Below are positions 49,875 through 56,606 of a DNA stretch of 56,606 nucleotides, in pieces. How positions within the stretch are numbered: position 1 is the first letter of the stretch; each line of letters starts with the position of its first letter. This DNA is from a bacterium (GTDB taxonomy: Bacteria > Chloroflexota > Anaerolineae > Caldilineales > Caldilineaceae). Where the stretch lies: contig WGMT01000071.1 of assembly GCA_016124945.1 (NCBI GenBank), forward strand, positions 1-56,606. The letters run 5' to 3'. The notes beneath the pieces were generated by a model. That model had not been told where the DNA came from, did no database searches, and saw only the letters and a list, made by a program, of their open reading frames with translations. The position numbers and the translations under genes were made by a program.

Positions 49875-51272
49875 ATGCCGCAAGATTCAGAACAGTTCAA
49901 AGCGTGCCTCGATCTAGCCATTCGCTCCCTGAAGCGGATCAAGAATAAGGACATCGGCGTCATCGAAGACGAACTCGGATATGCGCTTGGGCGAGAAGGA
50001 CGTAGCGCTGTCCAATACTGGCGCAAAGGGAACATTCCTCCGCAGCAGCGTGATGTAGAAGACCTCGCCCGCCAGATCATCGTACTCGGCTACCGTGATG
50101 CGGGCTGGTTGCACCGCTTCCTCAGCAGCGCCGCGCACCCCGACCCGCGGCAACTGTGCGATGAACTCCTGCCGGACGCCGATCTGCCCGATCCAGAAAG
50201 CCAACAGGCCATGCCACCGTTGCCGCAGAGGCGCTACCATGAATTGGTCGGCCGCGATGAAGATGTTGATGCCATCCTTGCGGCCCTGCACGACGACAAG
50301 CGACACTGGATCATCGGCATCGACGGCATGGGCGGCATCGGCAAGACGGCGCTGGCCCGTGAAGTCATCGAACGCAGCCTATACGAAAACCGCTTTGAGG
50401 CCATTCTCTGGCTTGATGCCTCTCCACAATCAACTCAAGGACGCCCCTTGCCGGTGACCTTCGACTACTTGCTCGATGCCATTGGCGTACAATTGCGCAA
50501 CCCCGAGTTGATCCGCATGTCGCCGCCCGAAAAGGAAGAACGCACCCGCACCCTGCTCCAACGTCAGCGCCTGTTAATCGTCCTCGACAACCTCGAAACC
50601 GCTGCCGATCCACAAGCGGAGATCATCCAACGGCTACACCGCCTGCTCGGTCCTAGCAAAGCATTGGTCACCAGCCGCCGTCGCTTTGAAAACGAGGTCT
50701 ATCCCATCCGGTTACGCGGACTGACGGTTGACGGCGCGCAGCGCTTTTTGGAGGTGGAAGCAGAACAGCGGCGCATGGATCAACTGCTCAATGCAACCCA
50801 GGATGAGTTGCAACAGATCACCGAGAAGACGGGTGGTTCACCGCTGGCGCTGAAGCTGGTGGTGGGGCAGTTGGCGGTGTTGCCGCTGCCCGTCGTGTTA
50901 GAACAGCTACGCTTGCCCAACATGCCCACGCAAGACGACGACGAATACGTCCGCCTCTACGAAAACATCTTCGCTCGCTCCTGGCAGTTGCTCCACAACG
51001 AAGGACGCGGCCTGCTTATCGCCATCTCTCACTTCCCGGCCTATACCGGCGGCACCTTTGCTGCCCTTCAGCGTGTCAGTGGGCTAGAGGAGCCACTGTT
51101 GGCGCAGACGCTTACCCAGCTTTGGCGCTTTTCCTTGCTCGAAGCTGAACGCAACGGCAACCTCAGCAGCATGCGCTATGGCCTGCACGCATTGACACGT
51201 CACTTCGTCCAATCTGAGGTCGCCCAAAGCTGGCTGCACTCGTCCCCAGTGGAAAGCAAAGAGCGCCCATGA
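49875..51272 (+). CDS. NB-ARC STAND ATPase with N-terminal HTH-like region (second pair)
   Basis: This is a 466-residue ATPase. Residues 5-85 look like a helix-turn-helix-type domain (GVIEDELGYALGREGRSAVQYWRKG), then GRDEDVDAIL and the P-loop DGMGGIGKTAL (150-160), Walker B LLIVLDNLE, VTSRRRF, GGSPLALKLV and LHALTR at the end. The start at 49875 with GGAGAAGGA is chosen; the longer frame reads through the 12-bp repeats. Possibly a transcriptional regulator. It overlaps the next TPR gene by ATGA. Clearly related to the ATPase at 46711, but with a different N-terminus. Confidence 0.88.
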   Translation: MPQDSEQFKACLDLAIRSLKRIKNKDIGVIEDELGYALGREGRSAVQYWRKGNIPPQQRDVEDLARQIIVLGYRDAGWLHRFLSSAAHPDPRQLCDELLPDADLPDPESQQAMPPLPQRRYHELVGRDEDVDAILAALHDDKRHWIIGIDGMGGIGKTALAREVIERSLYENRFEAILWLDASPQSTQGRPLPVTFDYLLDAIGVQLRNPELIRMSPPEKEERTRTLLQRQRLLIVLDNLETAADPQAEIIQRLHRLLGPSKALVTSRRRFENEVYPIRLRGLTVDGAQRFLEVEAEQRRMDQLLNATQDELQQITEKTGGSPLALKLVVGQLAVLPLPVVLEQLRLPNMPTQDDDEYVRLYENIFARSWQLLHNEGRGLLIAISHFPAYTGGTFAALQRVSGLEEPLLAQTLTQLWRFSLLEAERNGNLSSMRYGLHALTRHFVQSEVAQSWLHSSPVESKERP

Positions 51273-52705
51273 ACGTGCCACAGCTCACCGATCAGGAGAC
51301 CATGCAGCACCATCACCGGCAGACGGCCGTCCGCTACCTGGAATGGGCGGTTGAACTCGTGCAGCAGCATCGCTTCGATCTCCTCGTACTGGACAAGGAG
51401 CGTGACGCCATCCTCGAAGCGTTCTCCCTCGCCTACGCCATGCGAGAACATACTTTGCTGCTCGACGGACTTTGGGCTTTTGCTGACTACCTGGAGGCAC
51501 GCGGAGAGTATGCAACAGCCGTCCATCTCCTGACCCAGGCGCAAGAGATTGTGCAGCAGACAAACGACAAAGTTGGGCAGTGCCGGGTGCTGGCAATGTT
51601 GGGCATGGTGGGCATCCGCACAAGCAACTATGCCCAGGCGATTTCCTACTATGAAGAAGGACTGGCCCTTATCCAGGATCAAGAAGATCAACATGCCCTG
51701 TTTGCATCCCTGTTCCACAGAGGCATCGGCACGGTAATGTACAGTGCGCATACTGAATGGGAGAGAGCCGAAGCACATCTCGACGCTGGCCTGTTATGGG
51801 CGCGCCGATGTAACGAGCTACACGTCCTGGCTGGGGCATTGGTGAATCGGGCAACCCTGGTCGCCTTGCGCCATGGCAACGCCGCCGATGCACATGCCCT
51901 CCTCAGCGAAGGGCTGACGCTCTTTCAACAGGTGAAGGACAGCCGCAATGTTGGCCTTGCCTTGACCAATCTAGGGTCGCTTGCTTACGAACAGGGAGAT
52001 CTCGCCACCGCGCAAACACACTGTCAAGACGGCCTGCGCTACACCAAAGAAGCCGGTGATCTCGAAAAAACGGCGCGCCTGCTCGGCAACCTTGGCGTAA
52101 TCGCCTGTATGCATGGTCAACTAGAAGAGGCTGAGGAGTATTTGTACGAAGGGCTGCTGCTTGCACGGCGGATGGATCACCGTGAATTGCAGAGCACAAT
52201 GCACATGAACTTTGGCATGGTGGAGTCAACCAAACAGAACTGGGCACAAGCCGAAGAGTGTTACACCGAAGCGCTGTCGATGGCCGAATCGATCAATTTA
52301 CTCGATCTTACCGGGTACCTTTACATCGAACTTGGTAAAATCGCCGTGCAACAGGACAACCTGACCAGAGCCGAGGCATACCTGGATCGGGGACTTTCCA
52401 TTGCTCGGCAGACGGGTCATGTATGGGATCTGTGTGCCGGCCTTATACAACGAGGAGAGATGTTGCTCACAGGGGGTCGCTTGCCGGAGGCGGTCGTCGC
52501 ATACACCGAAGGGCTGGAACTGGCCGAAAAGATCGGTGCCAAAGAAATGACAGGCAGTGCCTACTTCGGGCTGGCTCAACTTGACCACATACAAGGTGAT
52601 CTCACCACCGCCAACCAGCACGGACAGTTGGCCCTGGAAATCTGGCAATCTACAGGACACGCCGAAGCGAAAAAAGTGGCCGACTGGCTGGCGTCCCTTC
52701 CCTAA
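51269..52705 (+). CDS. TPR-repeat protein partner of the second NB-ARC ATPase
   Basis: This is a 478-residue protein with many TPR units (CRVLAMLGMVGIRTSNYAQAI, GLALTNLGSLAYEQGDLATA, TARLLGNLGVIACMHGQLEEA, GYLYIELGKIAVQQDNLTRA). The start overlaps the ATPase stop (ATGA), so the two are translationally coupled and probably form a complex. It ends before a classic terminator. Paralogue of the protein at 48117. Confidence 0.88.
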   Translation: MNVPQLTDQETMQHHHRQTAVRYLEWAVELVQQHRFDLLVLDKERDAILEAFSLAYAMREHTLLLDGLWAFADYLEARGEYATAVHLLTQAQEIVQQTNDKVGQCRVLAMLGMVGIRTSNYAQAISYYEEGLALIQDQEDQHALFASLFHRGIGTVMYSAHTEWERAEAHLDAGLLWARRCNELHVLAGALVNRATLVALRHGNAADAHALLSEGLTLFQQVKDSRNVGLALTNLGSLAYEQGDLATAQTHCQDGLRYTKEAGDLEKTARLLGNLGVIACMHGQLEEAEEYLYEGLLLARRMDHRELQSTMHMNFGMVESTKQNWAQAEECYTEALSMAESINLLDLTGYLYIELGKIAVQQDNLTRAEAYLDRGLSIARQTGHVWDLCAGLIQRGEMLLTGGRLPEAVVAYTEGLELAEKIGAKEMTGSAYFGLAQLDHIQGDLTTANQHGQLALEIWQSTGHAEAKKVADWLASLP

Positions 52706-52739
52706 GCCTGAATTGACCACCAAACGCAAAAGCAAACAG

Positions 52740-52771
52740 CCTGCCGAAGAAAATCGGCAGGATGTCTTTTT
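52740..52771 (+). terminator. Rho-independent terminator of the NB-ARC/TPR unit
   Basis: CCTGCCGA (52740-52747) and TCGGCAGG (52754-52761) form an 8-bp stem followed shortly by TTTTT (52767-52771). It sits between the TPR gene and the convergent chemoreceptor gene. Confidence 0.8.
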
Positions 52772-52788
52772 GCAAGAAAACCGACCCC

Positions 52789-54711
52789 TCACCCATGATC
52801 CACAGGACAGCCGCGCCCGTTGCTTGCTTGCGGCCTGGCATGGAGACCGTTACTCACCACGGCTACTTTTGCCGCACTTCCGTTCTTTTGCGGCGCCGTC
52901 ATCGCGCGGACTGGCGCGGCGACAGTGACCGTCTTGGCGGGCGGCAATGCAGTTAACTCGTCCAAGCTACTCTCAAATTTCTGTGTTATCGAAAAGCCAC
53001 GCACGATCTGGCTGAGGCTGTCTGCCATCTCGGTTAGCTGACTCGTAGACGCCGTGGTCTGCTCCACCTGGGCGCTGACTTCCTCGGCCCCGGCACTGAC
53101 CTCTTCCGCCGCGGCGCTGTTCTCTTCGGACATCGCCGCCATCTCTTCGATTTCGCGCAGCACCATCTCGCTGCGCGAAGACAAAATTTGCGCCGACTCG
53201 CTGTTAGTGGCCGCAATGGCGCCCATCTCTTCTACGGCGTGGCGCATGTCTTCGCTGCTACGCCCCATCTCAACCACAGACGAGGCCAGTCCGCTTAGCT
53301 GAGCGCCCACGGTGTGCATCATCTGCCGAATCTGGTTGAGCGCGCTTTCTGCCTCGGCCGCCATGAGCACCCCTTGTTCCATCTCGCGGCTGCTCTGATC
53401 CATGGCCCGCACCGTCCGATCTGCTGTAGTCTGCACAGAGGTGACGATGGCGGCAATCTCCTGTGTGGAACGGGCGGCCTGTTCCGCCAGCCTACGCACT
53501 TCGTCTGCCACCACCGCAAAGCCTTTGCCGTGCTCACCGGCCCGCGCCGCCTCAATGGCTGCATTCAACGCCAGCAAATTCGTGCGTTCGGCGATATCGT
53601 CGATCTTCTGCACGATGACGCCGATGTCCTCGCCCAGCCGCCCCATTTCGGTGACACGTTCACCCACCTGTTTGGTAGATTGCGCCAGTGACCGCATGCC
53701 GACGATGGTGTGCGTCACCGCCTGTGCAGCCGTCTCCGTGGTTTGGGACGCTTCGGCCATGGCCGTCGAACTGGCGTTTGACGCTTTTTGGACATTGACA
53801 ATGTTCGGCGCCAACCGCGCCTCCAACGTCTGGCGGGCATCACCTGTAGCCTTCGATTGGCGCTGCGCCCCCGTTGCAATATCGGCAATCGCCTGATTTT
53901 GCTCCATCACAATCCGGCGTGTGTGTTCCACACTGCGGGCCTGTTCGGCGCTCCCCTGCGCTACATGACCAATCGTCAACGCGATCTGCTGTGTCGCCTG
54001 CGCTGATTGGGCTGCCGCATAACTAAGCTGATTGCTGGTCTCTACCAACGCCCCGCTTACATAGGACATACCACCGATGGTATCATTGAGAACCTGCTTA
54101 AACGCAGCATAGTTGTCAGAAAGATCTTCGCCTTTATGGCGCAGCGGGATTAACGAGAGATCAATGCCTGTCGAGTCAAAGAAGAAGGCGTCCATAATCG
54201 CCTGAATGTCGTAATTGAAGACCGCCAAAATCGCTCGTTCCGCGCTTGCACGAAATCCCGGCCGCAAGGGGTAGGCTTGCCCCAAATATTTGCGCACCAG
54301 ATCAAAGTAGTAAACGTAGCTCCCCACATACCATTTCAGCGGCAGGTTGATATCGTTGTGCAGTTTGCCCACTTTGAGCCGTTTTTCAAAATAGACCTCA
54401 CCGAAGGCCCCCCCATTGGCCGCCTCTTCGAAAATCTCGATGAAGTAGCCGGCCTGCATCGCTTCAAGATGTGAACGTAGCTTGTCGAAGGGGTATTTCT
54501 TGCGCTGAGAATAATCTTCAAAAAAACGGCGTGCCGCAGGAACCGCGAACTGGTGATCGTAGAACTCACGAACCAGGCCAGGCGCGACTTTCTCCGACCA
54601 ACCTTTCAGTTTGGCGAGAATCGCAATGTCCTTCGGCGAGAAACGAATGAACGACTTGCGATGAAGCAGATTGTCATCAGAAATTGAATACTGGTCGACA
54701 AGGTTCTGCAT
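52789..54711 (-). CDS. Soluble globin-coupled methyl-accepting chemoreceptor (HemAT-like)
   Basis: This is a 640-residue cytoplasmic sensor. Residues 1-180 are a protoglobin domain; H118 in KVGKLHNDINLPLKWYVGSY is the likely haem-binding His. The rest is a long coiled-coil MCP signalling domain with the hairpin tip IDDIAERTNLLALNAAIEAARAGEHGKGFAVVADEVRRLA. No transmembrane helices. Such proteins sense oxygen and act on CheA. The start at 54711 has AGGAG close upstream; an ATG 18 bases earlier is not supported. No che genes are in the window. Confidence 0.92.
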   Translation of the reverse strand: MQNLVDQYSISDDNLLHRKSFIRFSPKDIAILAKLKGWSEKVAPGLVREFYDHQFAVPAARRFFEDYSQRKKYPFDKLRSHLEAMQAGYFIEIFEEAANGGAFGEVYFEKRLKVGKLHNDINLPLKWYVGSYVYYFDLVRKYLGQAYPLRPGFRASAERAILAVFNYDIQAIMDAFFFDSTGIDLSLIPLRHKGEDLSDNYAAFKQVLNDTIGGMSYVSGALVETSNQLSYAAAQSAQATQQIALTIGHVAQGSAEQARSVEHTRRIVMEQNQAIADIATGAQRQSKATGDARQTLEARLAPNIVNVQKASNASSTAMAEASQTTETAAQAVTHTIVGMRSLAQSTKQVGERVTEMGRLGEDIGVIVQKIDDIAERTNLLALNAAIEAARAGEHGKGFAVVADEVRRLAEQAARSTQEIAAIVTSVQTTADRTVRAMDQSSREMEQGVLMAAEAESALNQIRQMMHTVGAQLSGLASSVVEMGRSSEDMRHAVEEMGAIAATNSESAQILSSRSEMVLREIEEMAAMSEENSAAAEEVSAGAEEVSAQVEQTTASTSQLTEMADSLSQIVRGFSITQKFESSLDELTALPPAKTVTVAAPVRAMTAPQKNGSAAKVAVVSNGLHARPQASNGRGCPVDHG

Positions 54712-54880
54712 AGGGCTCCTCCAACACATTGTTTACGGTATCGTAAGATACGAGATGTAGTCTATTCATCGGCTAGATTTATCTTGAGCAGTATCAGCAT
54801 TGACACGTATTTCCCTTACAATTTTCTTATAAAACAAGCCCCCTCATCCTTACCTACATCCTACGAACAGGATCTCGAAT

Positions 54881-56563
54881 ATGAACATTGCAACCTACCT
54901 CCAATCCAAAGAACCCAACTACAACGCGGACATGCACATGCTGGGCCAAACCTGGAACGGCCCGGGCTATCACACGCGCATCCCCAACGGCACGTGGGTG
55001 CACCCCACCCGCACCGCATTGGACTACGCCCTCGCCCTCCTCTTCAGCGCGGACGCCACCCACTACACCCGCGCCGCTGATGTGATCGCCAAGACGCTCA
55101 CCCTGCAAGATGTGGACCCCACCAGCCCCACCTACGGCATCTGGCCCTGGCTGCTCGAAGAGTCTTTGGCCGAGATGGCCCCACCCGATTGGAACTGGGC
55201 CGATTTCTGTGGCATGCGGCTGGCGCTGATCCTGGCGGATCACGCAGACAGGCTTCCCACCGATCTCGCCCAAGCCATACGCGTGAGTTTGGGACACGCC
55301 GGCTGGTCGATCTTCCGTCGCAACGTACGGCCTGGCTATACGAATATTGCGATTATGGGCGCAGGGGTGACGCTGGCCGCCGGGGAACTGCTCGACGAGC
55401 CACGCCTGGCCGACTACGGGCGGCGGCGTCTGCGTCGTGTGGTGGAACACACCGAGCACCACGGCGGTTTCAACGAATACAACAGCCCCACCTACACCGT
55501 AGTGGTGCTGCACGAATGCGAGAACATTCTGCACCTTGTGCAAGATGCGCAGGCCCGCGAAGACGCCGAAACGCTGCGCGTCTTTGCCTGGGAGACCATT
55601 GCCGAGCACTTCCACCCCACTACCCAACAGTGGAGCGGACCCAACAGTCGCGCCTACACCGACCGCGTGCCTGCCAGTCTCTGTTCCTACCTCTCTGCAC
55701 AGACCGGCATTGAGATCCGCCCCCACCCCGACGCGCCCGACCGCGGCAGCGAAGTCGCCCTGCCTTATCACCTGCCCTGCCCGCCCCATCTCATCGAACG
55801 TTTCCGCACGCTGCCCCAGCCCGAGATGACCATCGAACGCCGCTTCATTGCCGGCGCGGACGAGGAAAGCACGGTGCGCGGCGTCACCTGGTTGGGCGCG
55901 GACGCCACCCTGGGCAGCGTCAACCACGACTGTTTCTGGACGCAGCGCCGCCCCCTTCTGGGCTACTGGCGCACCGCCGATGACCCCGCCGTGGTGCTGC
56001 GTCTGCGCTTCCTCAAAGACGGCCAGGACTTCTCTTCGGTCTATGTGCGCAATGTGCAACGTGGACGCCGCATCCTTTCCGCCGTGAACCTGCTCACCGA
56101 CCGCGGCGACTTTCACATCTCGTTGGATCGCCCCGCCGATGGTCGATTCACTGGCTCGGATCTGCGCCTGCGCTACGAGTTGACCGGCCACGGCGTCACG
56201 GCGCGGCAGATCCGCGACGGCGTCTACGAGTTGGCGGCAGGCAACCACCGCGCCGTGATCCACACTGCGCCCGGCCAATTCGGCGAACGCGCGGTGACAT
56301 GGCAATTGGGCGAAGACCAAGGACGCGTCTTCCTCGATGCCGTCTGTTACACCGGTCCCGCCATGACGTTCGACCCGGCCCAGATCGGTCCTGTCCTGTT
56401 GGCAGCGGGGACGGAACTGCTCCCCCACAACGCGCCCGTCGCCGTCGCCCCCGTCAACGTTGACCTTTCCACAGAAGAAAAAGCCAACGTTGATAACGGG
56501 ATTGCAAGTTGGGGAGAGGACGCGATCGAGGTGCCGTTACAGGCGCACAAATATCAGATGTAA
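54881..56563 (+). CDS. Heparinase/alginate-lyase-like toroid protein (putative)
   Basis: This is a 560-residue protein without a clear signal peptide. The first half (to about 270) is helical with repeated hairpins and the motif GGFNEYNSPTYTVVVLHE, reminiscent of (alpha/alpha) toroid polysaccharide lyases. The second half is beta-rich (LGSVNHDCFWTQRRPLLGYWR and onward). This layout resembles heparinase II/III-type or related uronate-active enzymes, but the family is not firmly recognised. AGGA precedes the ATG. Monocistronic in the window; 43 bp remain after it. Confidence 0.65.
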   Translation: MNIATYLQSKEPNYNADMHMLGQTWNGPGYHTRIPNGTWVHPTRTALDYALALLFSADATHYTRAADVIAKTLTLQDVDPTSPTYGIWPWLLEESLAEMAPPDWNWADFCGMRLALILADHADRLPTDLAQAIRVSLGHAGWSIFRRNVRPGYTNIAIMGAGVTLAAGELLDEPRLADYGRRRLRRVVEHTEHHGGFNEYNSPTYTVVVLHECENILHLVQDAQAREDAETLRVFAWETIAEHFHPTTQQWSGPNSRAYTDRVPASLCSYLSAQTGIEIRPHPDAPDRGSEVALPYHLPCPPHLIERFRTLPQPEMTIERRFIAGADEESTVRGVTWLGADATLGSVNHDCFWTQRRPLLGYWRTADDPAVVLRLRFLKDGQDFSSVYVRNVQRGRRILSAVNLLTDRGDFHISLDRPADGRFTGSDLRLRYELTGHGVTARQIRDGVYELAAGNHRAVIHTAPGQFGERAVTWQLGEDQGRVFLDAVCYTGPAMTFDPAQIGPVLLAAGTELLPHNAPVAVAPVNVDLSTEEKANVDNGIASWGEDAIEVPLQAHKYQM

Positions 56564-56606
56564 ACGGAATCAGGTATAAAATCGCTGGACGCGAAAATGC
56601 CCACGC

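Noticed and set aside
54854..56428. 524-codon minus-strand frame opposite the toroid protein gene
   Set aside because: The composition is Val/Gly/Ala/His-rich as in antisense reads; the plus-strand frame has a ribosome site and a coherent fold pattern.

Overview
The window looks like chromosome from a filamentous or environmental Chloroflexota bacterium, probably of the Anaerolineae/Caldilinea type. That placement is inference. It rests on the gene repertoire: large MalT/LuxR-type regulators, NB-ARC/TPR proteins, a class I HMG-CoA reductase, a small YEIRV-type protein typical of the phylum, and a long PurL. Spacers are also filled with 7-16 bp tandem words, a habit shared with filamentous Chloroflexota and cyanobacteria. 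No replicon origin, phage, transposase or CRISPR array was seen.

Layout. 1-15.5 kb holds mixed metabolism and regulation: a PhoB-type response regulator, a sulfatase, an HxlR/DJ-1/NADP-oxidoreductase stress group, a mannonate dehydratase-like enzyme, two M20 peptidases, hypAB, a MalT-like regulator with a repeat-built N-terminus, and a four-gene set of a small protein, two paralogous membrane proteins and a flavodoxin. 15.8-31.7 kb holds tRNA-Glu and then a co-directional purine cluster purL-Q-C-E-K-F-D-M-N, with HMG-CoA reductase, an MBL hydrolase and a GH5 lipoprotein interspersed. It covers most steps from PRPP to AICAR; purB, purH, purA and the gua genes are not in the window. 31.8-38.6 kb holds a class II aldolase, an HDAC-like deacetylase, a ScyD-like propeller with a cytochrome c, a membrane heterodisulfide-reductase-like oxidoreductase and a lone FitA-like protein.

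38.8-46.4 kb is the most unusual part. It is a visibly more AT-rich, minus-strand, six-gene cluster. Its first gene encodes a radical SAM/SPASM enzyme whose own C-terminus carries two near-identical blocks with five Tyr-x-Asp motifs each (ten in total). This is the three-residue pattern (aromatic-x-x) that cyclophane-forming (triceptide) SPASM maturases act on, so the protein may be a maturase fused to its own substrate. Downstream are a methyltransferase-like protein, a large secreted multidomain protein, two DUF805-SHOCT membrane proteins and a duplicated-domain lipoprotein.

46.7-52.7 kb holds two consecutive NB-ARC ATPase plus TPR gene pairs, with a previously uncalled 57-residue secreted-type peptide gene between them. 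52.8-56.6 kb holds a soluble globin-coupled chemoreceptor and a probable toroid-fold polysaccharide-active protein.

A second window-wide signal is in the spacers. Many gene ends have their stop codon inside a 7-mer or 8-mer tandem array (for example TGATCCG, GCGTAGT, TGACGAC), and a reverse-complement array often sits just before the next gene. Because 7 and 8 are not multiples of 3, these arrays put stops in all three frames and fold the spacer into a hairpin.
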